A stretch of DNA of 64,000 nucleotides from Thalassospira profundimaris (GCF_003326795.1 NZ_JPWI01000003.1:248001-312000); one strand, 5' to 3'; positions 27,193-36,826 are shown, numbered from the stretch's first letter. The notes: generated by a model from the sequence alone, not told the origin. Numbers and translations are program-made.

Positions 27193-28161
27193 ATGAGCAT
27201 CAATCGGCCGCGGCTGAATTTTGCCCAGGCTATCGACGCCTACTTGCACTATGCGCCGCGCTTGCCGCAGGTGCAGGACGATGCCGTTCCCGAAAAAACC
27301 GATTACATTGACAATTTGCTATCGGTCGCAGATCAGTTCGATCTGATCGTGTTTGATGCGTTTGGTGTGCTCAATAGTGGGCCGACGGCTATCCCCGGTG
27401 CTGTGAAAACCGTCGCAACCCTTCAGGATATGGGTAAGAAAATTGCCGTCGTGACCAATGACGCGTCAAGCTCGGCTGAAGCGATTCTCGCCCGTCACCG
27501 CAAACGTGGCTTTGATTTCGACAATAGTAACCTGATCAGTAGCCAGCAGTTTGTCGCGCCTCTTATGGCAGAACATCCCGAGATTGCGCGTTGGGGGGCG
27601 ATGGCGCCGGTCCATTGGCCGTTCCATATCCTGCCGGGACAGGTGGAGCCGCTTGGCGCAGATCGCGACTTGTATGACCGGGTTGGCGGTTTCCTGTTGA
27701 TTGATTCGGAAAACTGGTCGGATGAGCAGCAGAATATGTTGCAGGACAGTCTTGCTGCCAATCCGCGGCCGATCCTTGTGGGGAATCCTGATATCTGCGC
27801 GCCGATGGGGGATTTCCTGTCAGTGGAGTCCGGTTACTTTGCCCATCTTGCCGCTGATGCCTGTGGCGTAATGCCAAAATGTGTTGGCAAACCGTATCAT
27901 CACGTTTTTGAAGAAGTCCTGCGCCGTCATCCGGGTGTTGACCGGCAGCGTGTTCTGATGGTTGGCGATACGGTTCATACCGATGTTCTCGGCGGTCTGG
28001 CATCAGGCATCAAAACCCTTCTTGTGCATCAGGGCGGTTTCCTTGACGGGCAGGATATCGAAGGCGTGTTTGCCAGATCGGGTCTGCGTCCGCACTTCTG
28101 CGCGCGCGCGATTGGTCATGGCATATCAGACGACGTTGCCGAACCTGCCTGCTGCGCATAG
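27193..28161 (+). CDS. HAD-superfamily class IIA hydrolase-like protein
   Basis: 322 residues, NagD-like HAD-IIA architecture. Motif I reads VFDAFGVLNSG: the nucleophile Asp is at about residue 55, but the usual second Asp (D+2) is Phe. Motif II is VTNDASSS, the Lys motif is KPYHHVFEE, and motif IV is MVGDTVHTDVLGG. The aromatic at D+2 fits the TIGR01459-type subfamily as I remember it, whose substrate is unknown. SD GGAG lies nine bases upstream of the ATG. Function beyond phosphatase-like fold is not assigned. Confidence 0.82.
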   Translation: MSINRPRLNFAQAIDAYLHYAPRLPQVQDDAVPEKTDYIDNLLSVADQFDLIVFDAFGVLNSGPTAIPGAVKTVATLQDMGKKIAVVTNDASSSAEAILARHRKRGFDFDNSNLISSQQFVAPLMAEHPEIARWGAMAPVHWPFHILPGQVEPLGADRDLYDRVGGFLLIDSENWSDEQQNMLQDSLAANPRPILVGNPDICAPMGDFLSVESGYFAHLAADACGVMPKCVGKPYHHVFEEVLRRHPGVDRQRVLMVGDTVHTDVLGGLASGIKTLLVHQGGFLDGQDIEGVFARSGLRPHFCARAIGHGISDDVAEPACCA

Positions 28162-28183
28162 GGCTTCGAACTTCATTCCATGC

Positions 28184-28211
28184 AAAAGGGCCTCAATCGA
28201 GGCCCTTTTTT
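28184..28211. terminator. bidirectional terminator between the HAD gene and hemB
   Basis: AAAAGGGCCTC-AATC-GAGGCCCTTTT, an 11-bp stem with a 4-base loop and T run, between convergent genes. Confidence 0.88.
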
Positions 28212-28235
28212 GTGTCGCGTGTGTTGAAGTGACGC

Positions 28236-29309
<1,074 letters not shown>

Positions 29310-29319
29310 TCACGCGCAA

Positions 29320-30516
29320 TCAACCATTGCTGGCAATTTGTAAGCGTGCGCGCATGGTCAGAAGATAAACCGGGATAATCAGGGCAAGGAAACTGGCGGT
29401 AATAGCAAAGGCCGTGACAAGGCCTGCTACCTGTCCGATGGCACCAATAATCGGCGGACCCGCCATGATCGCGGAATAGCCGGTTGCGGCAATGATTGAT
29501 ACGACTGCTCCGCCTCCTTTTCCGGTAGCTTGAGATGCCGCGGACAGTAGCAACGGCAAAATGACAGCAAGCCCCATTCCGGCAACACCACAACCAATCC
29601 ATGCGACAATATAGTGCGGGGAAAGGGCGATGATGAAAGTGCCAACCGATGCCAGAACCGAACTTGTAAGCAAAACCGGAGCCCGTCCAAACTTCATGAC
29701 CAGTGCATCACCGGAAAGTCTGGTGACGGCCATGGCGCAGGAATAAATGGCAAAGCCGACAGCAGCCATTGTTGCTCCCGATGACAGTTCGGAATTCATA
29801 AAGACGGTTGCCCAGTCGGTAATAACACCTTCGCCGAATTGACCGATAAAGGCGCAGACACCGAATGGTAAAAGCATAAGGAACATGGGGCGTTCCTTTT
29901 TGGTGCGGGCGGTTTCCAAGGCTTGTTTGTCAGCTCTGTCTTTTGTGTTCTGTGAGGTCTGATGGTCCGGCAGAAGTTTGGCTTGGGCGAAAACATGAGC
30001 GATCAAAAACACGGTCAGAATCACAGGCAGGTGCAGGGCGTTGTCAAAGGGCAGGGCAAACCAGGCTGCCGCAATCCCGGCACCCGCAAAACCACCCAGA
30101 CTCCAGAAACCGTGAAGACCGGACATGATGCTGCGACCCTTGGCGCGTTCAACATTCAGGCCATTGGCATTCATGGCTATATCAAGAAATGCGCCGGAAA
30201 AGCCCAGGGCAAACATGGCAATCGAAATGCTGAGATAGGATTGCATCAGAACCGGGATGCCAACGGCAATGAAATAAACCAGTCCGGAATAACGCACGAC
30301 CAGTTCGCTTCCGATACGGTCAGAAAGCCGTCCGGCAATCGGCATAACGGCAAGAACGCCAATTGCCGCTGCCAGCAAGATGCCGCCAAGTTCATCATGA
30401 CCAAGGCCAAGGCGTTCCTGTACCAGCGGGATATGCGGAACCCAGCTTGAAAAGGCGGCGCCATGTAAAAAGAAAATGGCGCGTACCCGATTATGGGCCT
30501 GATTGTAAGTTTGCAT
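29320..30516 (-). CDS. MFS transporter (YbjJ-like)
   Basis: A 398-residue major facilitator with about 12 membrane segments in two halves joined by a charged loop (near residues 190-215). SWVPHIPLVQERLGLGHDELG and GFSGAFLDIAMNANGLNVE resemble the YbjJ/FucP-like group of sugar or drug transporters; the substrate is unknown. The ATG at 30516 with GGAG nine bases upstream lies 41 bases after the DeoR stop region boundary, and the frame also runs back into the DeoR gene (to 30591). The pair is probably one transcript, so the DeoR regulator may control it. Confidence 0.85.
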   Translation of the reverse strand: MQTYNQAHNRVRAIFFLHGAAFSSWVPHIPLVQERLGLGHDELGGILLAAAIGVLAVMPIAGRLSDRIGSELVVRYSGLVYFIAVGIPVLMQSYLSISIAMFALGFSGAFLDIAMNANGLNVERAKGRSIMSGLHGFWSLGGFAGAGIAAAWFALPFDNALHLPVILTVFLIAHVFAQAKLLPDHQTSQNTKDRADKQALETARTKKERPMFLMLLPFGVCAFIGQFGEGVITDWATVFMNSELSSGATMAAVGFAIYSCAMAVTRLSGDALVMKFGRAPVLLTSSVLASVGTFIIALSPHYIVAWIGCGVAGMGLAVILPLLLSAASQATGKGGGAVVSIIAATGYSAIMAGPPIIGAIGQVAGLVTAFAITASFLALIIPVYLLTMRARLQIASNG

Positions 30517-30556
30517 CTGTGGCGGCTCCGCATGATGGGGCGTAACGAGGGGAAGG

Positions 30557-31318
30557 TTAGGCCTGAACAATATTGATGCCGCGTTTGGCATAGTTTTCGA
30601 GATAGCCGGACGACAATTTGCGGCCTGTCACGAGACGGGAAATGGCATCAATGTCACAGACCCGGTGCGGCAGGCTGGTTTCAAGTTTGTCCGCGGTGGC
30701 AATGGCGATGATTTCGGCTGATTGCGCAATCATCGCGGCCTTTGATGCCCGTTCCTGCTGATGACTGGTTGAAAGGCCAGCCTCGGGATGAAGAGCGCAC
30801 GTGCCTAGCAACGCAATATCAGCATTGTACTTACGGATCTCGTCAATCGTTGTCGGGCCACATACCACCATGTCGTTCTTGAGCATTGTGCCGCCCAGCA
30901 TGATCACTTCGGCATTGGGGTGGCTTGAAAGTTCGACCGCGATCATCGGGTTTACCGTAATCACGGTGCCCCGAAATGATGGTTTGAGATGGCGGGCCAC
31001 TTCGCAAATAGTGGTGCCACTGTCAAAGAAGACGACAGCATCATCGGCAATCAGATCGCGTGCCGTTTTCTGTGCAATCGCGGTGCGTTCCGGCTGAAGG
31101 TCTCGAGCGCGTTCTTCATATGTTTCTGTCGGCTTGTTTGGCAGGACTGCGCCGCCATGGATGCGGCGCAAATGACCTTCATCCTCCATCTGGCGCAGAT
31201 CGCGCCGGATGGTATCAAGGGAGGCATGAAACAGGGCTGCCAGATCATGAATATGAACCGTCCCCATATTGCGCAAAAGTTTCAGGATTTCATCCTGACG
31301 TGTGATAACGCTCGACAT
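30557..31318 (-). CDS. DeoR-family transcriptional regulator
   Basis: 253 residues. An N-terminal helix-turn-helix (RQDEILKLLRNMGTVHIHDLAALFHASLDTIRRDLRQME) is followed by the LRRIHGGAV hinge and a sugar-phosphate-isomerase-like sensor domain (FFDSGTTICEVARHL, DIALLGTCALHPEAGLS). DeoR proteins sense phosphorylated sugars. It lies directly upstream of the MFS gene on the same strand. Its start codon is preceded by a row of 9-bp direct repeats that also cover the ribosome-binding site, which suggests autoregulation. Confidence 0.93.
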   Translation of the reverse strand: MSSVITRQDEILKLLRNMGTVHIHDLAALFHASLDTIRRDLRQMEDEGHLRRIHGGAVLPNKPTETYEERARDLQPERTAIAQKTARDLIADDAVVFFDSGTTICEVARHLKPSFRGTVITVNPMIAVELSSHPNAEVIMLGGTMLKNDMVVCGPTTIDEIRKYNADIALLGTCALHPEAGLSTSHQQERASKAAMIAQSAEIIAIATADKLETSLPHRVCDIDAISRLVTGRKLSSGYLENYAKRGINIVQA

Positions 31319-31322
31319 GGTG

Positions 31323-31358
31323 TTTGCCTGTTTTGCATGTTGTGCATGTTTTGCCGAT
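31323..31358. repeat. four 9-bp tandem repeats at the start of the DeoR gene
   Basis: Consecutive nonamers TTTGCCTGT, TTTGCATGT, TGTGCATGT and TTTGCCGAT occupy 31323-31358, beginning 4 bases upstream of the DeoR start codon (minus strand). Tandem half-sites of this kind are typical of DeoR-family operators, and the AGG Shine-Dalgarno element falls inside the array. Confidence 0.6.
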
Positions 31359-31385
31359 TTGTTATGCCGGTTTTACGGACGGGTC

Positions 31386-31422
31386 AATGAAAAACCGGCC
31401 GAACATTCGTTCGACCGGCTTT
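31386..31422 (-). terminator. terminator of metY
   Basis: On the minus strand a 14-bp stem with two G-U pairs and loop GAAT is followed by TTTTTCATT. It ends about 28 bases past the metY stop and before the DeoR promoter region. Confidence 0.75.
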
Positions 31423-31449
31423 GTAAGGCGACATGAAGTGACGTGATTA

Positions 31450-32736
31450 TCAGGCTTTATCAAGGGCCTGCGTCAGGTCTGCCAATATATCGTCGATATG
31501 TTCGATCCCGATGGACAGGCGCACATATCCGTCCGTAACACCGGAAGACAGGCGGTCCTGTTCGGAAAGCTGGCTGTGAGTCGTGGTTGCCGGATGAATG
31601 GCAAGAGAACGCGTATCACCGATATTGGCGACATGATAAAACAGCTCAAGCGCGTTGATGAATTTCTCGCCTGCGTCTTTGCCGCCAGCCAACTCAAAGC
31701 CCATAAGAGATCCGTAGCCACCTTTAAGATAGGTGTCAGCACGGCGGCGGCTTTCACCATCCTGTTTACTGGGGTGAATGACTTTGGTGACTTTCGGGTG
31801 GGATGCCAGGAAGTCGGCAACCTTGTTAGCGTTCTCGCAGTGACGTTCCATGCGCAGTGGCAACGTTTCCATGCCCTGAATGGTCTGGAATGAGTTGAAC
31901 GGCGATGCCGCAGCCCCGATGTCACGTAGAACGGTGCAACGCAGCTTGATCGCATAGGCCACAGGACCAATCGGTTTGACGGCCTGTGTCCAGACCGCAC
32001 CGTGATAGCTGGGATCGGGTTCGTTCAAAAGCGGGAAGCGTTTCGCATGTTTTTCCCAGTCAAACTTGCCGGAATCGACGACAACACCACCAACCGAGGT
32101 TCCATGACCGGCAATGAACTTGGTGGTTGAATACATCACGATGCTTGCACCATGTTCGATCGGTTTGCAGATCACGGGCGCGGCAGTGTTATCAACGATC
32201 AGCGGAATGCCAAGTTCGTCACCAATATTGGCAACTTCGCGGATCGGGAATACCTGCAATTTAGGGTTGGGAAGGGTTTCGGCATAAAAGGCGCGGGTTT
32301 TGTCGTCGCTCAATTTGCGGAAGCTTTCCGGATCTGACGGATCGGCAAAGCGAACTTCAATTCCCATTTGCTTGAAGGTATTCGCAAACAGGTTCCATGT
32401 GCCACCATATAGATCGGTAGAGCTGACAATATTGTCGCCAGCCTGTGCAATATTCAGAACCGAAAAGGTTGACGCAGCCTGCCCGGAGCCAAGTGCAACT
32501 GCAGCAACGCCACCTTCAAGGGCGGCAATGCGCTGTTCAAGCACATCGTTGGTCGGGTTCATCAGGCGGGTATAGATATTGCCAAGTTCCTTGAGTGCGA
32601 AAAGATCAGCAGCATGCTGGGTATCGCGGAACTGATAGCTGGTGGTCTGATAAAGCGGTACGGCAACGGATCCCGTGGTCGGGTCAGCGCGATAGCCTGC
32701 ATGAAGGACGATGGTTTCCGGTTTCGTGGACGACAT
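31450..32736 (-). CDS. metY: O-acetylhomoserine sulfhydrylase (aminocarboxypropyltransferase)
   Basis: A 428-residue Cys/Met-metabolism PLP enzyme making homocysteine from O-acetylhomoserine and sulfide. VPLYQTTSYQFRD, YTRLMNPTNDVLE, ALGSGQAAS and the PLP-lysine segment MYSTTKFIAGHGTSVGGVVVD match the MetY group; length is typical of MetY rather than MetZ. The ATG at 32736 (GGGA nine bases upstream) is chosen over a frame opening at 32805. No riboswitch was recognised upstream. It diverges from the valine-degradation cluster across a palindrome-rich gap. Confidence 0.95.
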   Translation of the reverse strand: MSSTKPETIVLHAGYRADPTTGSVAVPLYQTTSYQFRDTQHAADLFALKELGNIYTRLMNPTNDVLEQRIAALEGGVAAVALGSGQAASTFSVLNIAQAGDNIVSSTDLYGGTWNLFANTFKQMGIEVRFADPSDPESFRKLSDDKTRAFYAETLPNPKLQVFPIREVANIGDELGIPLIVDNTAAPVICKPIEHGASIVMYSTTKFIAGHGTSVGGVVVDSGKFDWEKHAKRFPLLNEPDPSYHGAVWTQAVKPIGPVAYAIKLRCTVLRDIGAAASPFNSFQTIQGMETLPLRMERHCENANKVADFLASHPKVTKVIHPSKQDGESRRRADTYLKGGYGSLMGFELAGGKDAGEKFINALELFYHVANIGDTRSLAIHPATTTHSQLSEQDRLSSGVTDGYVRLSIGIEHIDDILADLTQALDKA

Positions 32737-32826
32737 AATGGGTTTCCCTGAATTATCGTTATTCCTGACGCCGACAAGGTAAGCTGACAGTGACGTACTC
32801 AGCAAGAAACAATTGGTGAAGTCAGC

Positions 32827-32857
32827 TACGTGAATGCACGTAAATCGTGTGATTTAC
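32827..32857. promoter_or_regulatory. two overlapping palindromes upstream of metY
   Basis: TACGTG-AATG-CACGTA (32827-32842) overlaps GTAAATC-GTGT-GATTTAC (32840-32857). Both are perfect inverted repeats with 4-base centres, 90-120 bases upstream of metY. They may be operator sites for either divergent gene. Confidence 0.4.
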
Positions 32858-32870
32858 CAATATTGTGATA

Positions 32871-32892
32871 ATTCGGTACTATTATACCGAAT
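32871..32892. promoter_or_regulatory. 22-bp palindromic operator candidate for the valine-degradation cluster
   Basis: ATTCGGTA-CTATTA-TACCGAAT: perfect 8-base arms, 6-base spacer, 70 bases upstream of the acyl-CoA dehydrogenase start. It shares layout and core with 23399-23420. Confidence 0.5.
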
Positions 32893-32910
32893 GAATTGAC
32901 AAGAGGGTGT

Positions 32911-32928
32911 TTTCACGTTTACGTAAAG
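32911..32928. promoter_or_regulatory. TTTACGTAAA palindrome (LiuR-like motif) upstream of the acyl-CoA dehydrogenase
   Basis: The stretch TTTCACGTTTACGTAAAG contains the perfect palindrome TTTACGTAAA (32918-32927) with a second ACGT seven bases before. From memory this resembles the motif of LiuR, the MerR-type regulator of branched-chain amino acid degradation in proteobacteria. It lies between a TTGACA (32896) and the gene start. The regulator gene is not in this window. Confidence 0.4.
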
Positions 32929-32961
32929 GGAAAACAGATAAACTTCAGAGGCGGCGATCCA

Positions 32962-34101
32962 ATGGAATTCAACCTGTCTGACGATCAGCAGGCATTTGCC
33001 CAAGCTGCGCGTGATTTTGCCCAAAATGAAATGGCGCCATATGCAGGGGAATGGGATGCAAAACACATCTTTCCCGAGGAAACCCTGCGCAAGGCTGCCG
33101 AATTGGGCTTTGCTGCAATTTACACGCGCGAAGAGTTCGGCGGAACAGGCTTGGGTCGTCTTGATGCAGCGGTAATTTTCGAAGAATTGGCGGCAGCATG
33201 CCCGTCAACGGCGGCTTATATCTCGATCCATAATATGGCGTGCTGGATGATTGATACATTTGGCTCCGATGAACAGCGCGCCAAATTTCTGCCCAAACTC
33301 GTCACAATGGAACATTTCGCCAGCTACTGCCTGACTGAGCCCGGTGCCGGGTCCGATGCAGGATCGCTTCGCACACGTGCGGTCCGTGATGGCGACCATT
33401 ATATTCTGAATGGTGAGAAGGCTTTTATTTCCGGAGGATCTCGTAGTGACATATATGTTGTCATGGCGCGTACGGGGGATGACAGCCCGAGCGGCATTTC
33501 GACATTCATCATTCCCAAGGATGCCGAAGGACTATCGTTCGGAAAGCTCGAGGAAAAGATGGGCTGGAACAGTCAGCCAACCTCGGCCGTTATCTTTAGC
33601 AATTGCAAGGTGCCGGTCGAAAACCGACTGGGCGAAGAAGGCGAAGGCTTCAAGTTCGCCATGAAGGGGCTTGATGGCGGTCGCCTGAATATAGCGGCCT
33701 GTTCGATTGGCGGTGCCCGCGCGGCGATGGAGCACGCGCGCGATCATATGAAAGTCCGCAAACAGTTCGGTAAAAGCCTTGATCAGTTTCAGGCGCTACA
33801 GTTCAAGTTTGCCGACATGGTGACCGAGCTCGAAGCTGCGCGTTTGATGCTGCATAAAGGTGCCTGGAAGCTTGATCTCAAGAGCGATGATGCAACCCAG
33901 TTCTGCGCGATGGCCAAGCGTTTCGCCACAGATATCGGATTTGAAGTCTGTAACCAGGCGCTGCAACTCCATGGGGGCTATGGATATATTCGTGAATACC
34001 CGATCGAACGGCTGTTACGTGATCTGCGCGTGCATCAGATTCTTGAAGGCACCAACGAAATCATGCGCCTGATCATTTCCCGTGCCGCCCTGAAAGACTA
34101 A
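32962..34101 (+). CDS. acyl-CoA dehydrogenase, probably isobutyryl-CoA dehydrogenase
   Basis: A 379-residue FAD-dependent dehydrogenase. YCLTEPGAGSDAGSL binds FAD and substrate; RKQFGKSLDQFQALQFKFADM and LHGGYGYIREYPIERLLRDLRVHQILEGTNEIMR hold the conserved C-terminal region, the latter including the position next to the usual catalytic base. The two genes behind it encode the next specific steps of valine breakdown (3-hydroxyisobutyryl-CoA hydrolase and 3-hydroxyisobutyrate dehydrogenase), so isobutyryl-CoA is the likely substrate. The ATG at 32962 has GAGGCGG upstream; an earlier TTG frame from 32896 overlaps the regulatory sites. Confidence 0.9.
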   Translation: MEFNLSDDQQAFAQAARDFAQNEMAPYAGEWDAKHIFPEETLRKAAELGFAAIYTREEFGGTGLGRLDAAVIFEELAAACPSTAAYISIHNMACWMIDTFGSDEQRAKFLPKLVTMEHFASYCLTEPGAGSDAGSLRTRAVRDGDHYILNGEKAFISGGSRSDIYVVMARTGDDSPSGISTFIIPKDAEGLSFGKLEEKMGWNSQPTSAVIFSNCKVPVENRLGEEGEGFKFAMKGLDGGRLNIAACSIGGARAAMEHARDHMKVRKQFGKSLDQFQALQFKFADMVTELEAARLMLHKGAWKLDLKSDDATQFCAMAKRFATDIGFEVCNQALQLHGGYGYIREYPIERLLRDLRVHQILEGTNEIMRLIISRAALKD

Positions 34102-34104
34102 GTC

Positions 34105-35190
34105 ATGAGCAATAGTTCAAATATGTCCGATACCGAAGCACCCGTTCTGTTTTCGCAACAAGGCGCAGTTGGTCAGATCGTTCTTAATCGTCCGCGTGCG
34201 CTGAATGCGCTTGATCTGACAATGGTCGATATGATGATGGGGCAACTGAAATCCTGGGAAGCTGATCCGTCGATAAAGGTTGTTGTGATTGAGGGGGCAG
34301 GCGAGAAGGCCTTTTGTGCCGGTGGTGATATTCGTGGTCTTTATGAGGCCCGCAAGATTGATGACGAAGAGATGCTTGATGCGTTCTATCGTCGTGAATA
34401 CCACCTTAATCACTATATTGCCCGGTATCCGAAACCCTATATCGCGCTCATAGACGGGATCACTATGGGCGGTGGTGTCGGCGTGTCGATTCACGGTCAG
34501 TTCCGTGTGGTAACCGAGCGTACTCTGTTTGCGATGCCCGAAACGGGGATCGGATTTTTCCCCGATGTCGGTGGCGGGTATTTCCTGCCACGATGCCCGG
34601 GAAATATCGGCATGTATCTTGGCCTGACCGGTGCGCGCATCAAGGCAGCCGATTGCCTCTATGCCGGGCTTGCCACCCATGGTGTTACGGCAAGCAATCT
34701 TGACAGGCTCAAGGCGGATCTGGCGGTGGCATCCTATGACACAGGTGCCAGTGCTGTTGTTGTTGAAATTCTCGATCGTCACAGTACGCATTTTGACGCA
34801 GCGCCAATGGCTTCACTTAGAACACAAATCGACCGTACGTTTGCCGGAAACAGCGTTGTTGCTATTTTCGAGGCGCTGGAACGAGAGGAAAGCGACTTTG
34901 GTGCCGAAACGCTCGCTATTCTGTCTGGAAAGTCGCCAACAGCACTTTGTGCGAGCTTCGAGCAGATTCGTCAGGGCAAGGACATGTCATTGGCCGAAGT
35001 CCTGAATATGGAGTTCCGGATGTCGCAGAGGATGGTCTGCAAGCCTGATCTGTTTGAAGGTGTTCGTGCTGTCATTGTCGATAAGGACCATGCCCCGAAA
35101 TGGCAACACGGTGATATCGGCCAGGTCGATCCGCGCGAGGTTGCAGAATATTTCGAGCCACTTCCAGAAGACAAAGAACTCAATCTTTAG
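34105..35190 (+). CDS. 3-hydroxyisobutyryl-CoA hydrolase (enoyl-CoA hydratase/isomerase family)
   Basis: 361 residues of the crotonase fold with the long C-terminal part of HIBCH enzymes. LNRPRALNALDL, FCAGGDIRGLYEA (oxyanion hole), DGITMGGGVGVSIHG, FAMPETGIGFFPDVGGGYFLPR (catalytic Glu) and the HIBCH-specific EFRMSQRMV with FEGVRAVIVDKDHAPKW are all present. It releases CoA from 3-hydroxyisobutyryl-CoA in valine degradation. Only 3 bases separate it from the acyl-CoA dehydrogenase, so they are one operon. A second in-frame ATG at 34123 is possible. Confidence 0.92.
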   Translation: MSNSSNMSDTEAPVLFSQQGAVGQIVLNRPRALNALDLTMVDMMMGQLKSWEADPSIKVVVIEGAGEKAFCAGGDIRGLYEARKIDDEEMLDAFYRREYHLNHYIARYPKPYIALIDGITMGGGVGVSIHGQFRVVTERTLFAMPETGIGFFPDVGGGYFLPRCPGNIGMYLGLTGARIKAADCLYAGLATHGVTASNLDRLKADLAVASYDTGASAVVVEILDRHSTHFDAAPMASLRTQIDRTFAGNSVVAIFEALEREESDFGAETLAILSGKSPTALCASFEQIRQGKDMSLAEVLNMEFRMSQRMVCKPDLFEGVRAVIVDKDHAPKWQHGDIGQVDPREVAEYFEPLPEDKELNL

Positions 35191-35264
35191 AATGTATTGG
35201 GCTGAATTTCGGTCCCGAATGATCAAAACAATGATCCCGCAGGGGATGGCAGAGGAGACTTCTA

Positions 35265-36155
35265 ATGGCGAATATCGGTTTTATCGGTCTGGGCAATATG
35301 GGTGGCCCGATGGCGGCCAATCTTGTTAAGGCCGGACATGCGGTCAAGGTCTTTGACCTTTCGGCAGATGCGGTGGCAAAGGCAATTGATGCCGGTGCAG
35401 GCAAGGCGGCATCAATTGCTGCGGCTGCAACTGATGTTGATTTTGTCGTAACTGTTCTTCCGGCCGGGAAACATGTTCTGTCCGTTTATGAAGGGCCAGA
35501 CGGCGTTATTGCAAATGCCAAGGCGGGGACTGTCCTGATTGACAGCTCAACCATTGAAGTTGATGCGGCGCGCAAGGCATCTGAAATTGCCCGTGCGACC
35601 GGTCTTGGGGCGGTGGATGCGCCGATTTCCGGTGGCACTGCCGGTGCTGCGGCCGGAACGCTTACCTTTATGGTTGGTGGCTCTGATGCCGATTTTGCCA
35701 GTGCAAAGCCGATCCTTGAGGGTATGGGCAGCAATATCATTCATGCGGGCGATAGCGGTGCAGGGCAGGCGGCTAAAATCTGCAACAACATGGTTCTGGG
35801 TGTCAGTATGATTGCGGTGTCCGAGGCCTTCATGCTCGCCAAACGCCTTGGGCTGGATGCGCAAAAGCTGTTTGATATTTCGTCCAAGGCATCCGGTCAG
35901 TGCTGGTCTCTGACAAGTTACTGCCCTGTTCCGGGGCCGGTTCCGACATCGCCGGCCAATCGCGATTATCAGCCCGGTTTTGCGGTTGATATGATGCTGA
36001 AGGATCTCAAGCTTGCCCAGCAGGCAGCAGCGTCGTCCGGGGCGACCACGCCGATGGGGGCTTTGGCCGAAAGTCTTTATGCGCTTTATTCCAATGGCGG
36101 GAATGGCGGCATGGACTTTTCGGCCATTGTCAAAATGCTTGATGGTGAAAAGTGA
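35265..36155 (+). CDS. mmsB: 3-hydroxyisobutyrate dehydrogenase
   Basis: A 296-residue beta-hydroxyacid dehydrogenase oxidising 3-hydroxyisobutyrate to methylmalonate semialdehyde. IGFIGLGNMGGPMAANLVKAGH is the NAD-binding and substrate signature, APISGGTAGAAAGTLTFMVGG the second conserved motif, and KICNNMVLG holds the catalytic Lys. Third gene of the valine cluster, 74 bases after the hydrolase. The next enzyme (methylmalonate semialdehyde dehydrogenase) is not adjacent. Confidence 0.96.
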   Translation: MANIGFIGLGNMGGPMAANLVKAGHAVKVFDLSADAVAKAIDAGAGKAASIAAAATDVDFVVTVLPAGKHVLSVYEGPDGVIANAKAGTVLIDSSTIEVDAARKASEIARATGLGAVDAPISGGTAGAAAGTLTFMVGGSDADFASAKPILEGMGSNIIHAGDSGAGQAAKICNNMVLGVSMIAVSEAFMLAKRLGLDAQKLFDISSKASGQCWSLTSYCPVPGPVPTSPANRDYQPGFAVDMMLKDLKLAQQAAASSGATTPMGALAESLYALYSNGGNGGMDFSAIVKMLDGEK

Positions 36156-36175
36156 TATCGTTCATCCAATGATCA

Positions 36176-36211
36176 CAAAAACGGGTCCGGATTTCCGGGC
36201 CCGTTTTTGTT
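36176..36211 (+). terminator. terminator after mmsB
   Basis: A 15-bp stem with one G-T pair (CAAAAACGGGTCCGG with CCGGGCCCGTTTTTG) and loop ATTT, 20 bases after the mmsB stop. Confidence 0.85.
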
Positions 36212-36281
36212 TGGTATTGCGTTGTTCGAGAATGGGCGCAAAATAGGGCTATACTTATTTCCAGGGATCATCTGTGCGATA

Positions 36282-36473
36282 ATGACCACGCGGCATAACA
36301 CATCAAACGAGATTTATTTTGAACTTCGACAGGTGGGTTCCTATCTGCGTTGTACGGCCATTGATGGCAAGACGGGTGTGGAAGTGACTGTTGCTGGGCC
36401 TGTGAGTCGGAATCCTGAGCAATTAAAGCGGGTCGCTGTACAAAAACTTGAATACGTCCTTAAAAAGGGATAA
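36282..36473 (+). CDS. small DUF6898-like protein
   Basis: A 63-residue protein. The core EIYFELRQVGSYLRCTAIDGKTGVEVTVAGP followed by a helix EQLKRVAVQKLEYVL resembles a small alphaproteobacterial family that I recall as DUF6898; the match is from memory. No function known. The ATG at 36282 gives a compact domain; the frame is open from 36207, but that would run through the mmsB terminator. It stands alone between the valine cluster and the liv operon. Confidence 0.65.
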   Translation: MTTRHNTSNEIYFELRQVGSYLRCTAIDGKTGVEVTVAGPVSRNPEQLKRVAVQKLEYVLKKG

Positions 36474-36826
36474 TGTATACAATATAAAGAGCGGGTGGCT
36501 CGCCTTGTCAGTGTTTTATTCCAATATCAAAACCTGATTTGGTGATTTTCACTAAAATCTCAAAGCTGCTTGCAGCCTTTGAACACATGTGTCTAAGGTT
36601 CACGCTCTAATCGCGCTTTCGGTAGTAAGAACCACAAACAGAATGGTCGGCTCCGAAGGTTAAAACCGGGTCATACCCGATAACAATAAGACGGAGGCTT
36701 CGCGGGTTTGCAAGGGGGCAAAGGGGAGACTATGTCTCATCCAATCAATACATATATATGTGGCTTGATGCCTTCTGCCGAGCTGGCGAAGACCTTGTTT
36801 GTCTGTGCCAAATCTAAGGTTGTGCA
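36474..36826. other. 353-base leader of the liv operon
   Basis: It contains a short palindrome CGGGT-CAT-ACCCG (36667-36679 region), a purine-rich stretch with GGGGAG (36723-36728) and a short upstream frame starting at 36732 that runs into livH. No larger gene is seen. The promoter of the liv operon must lie here, but I could not place it with confidence. Confidence 0.45.

Noticed and set aside
32737-32870. SAM-responsive riboswitch upstream of metY
   Set aside because: I looked for SAM-II-like conserved elements, which are common before alphaproteobacterial met genes, and did not find a convincing match; the palindromes there look like protein sites.
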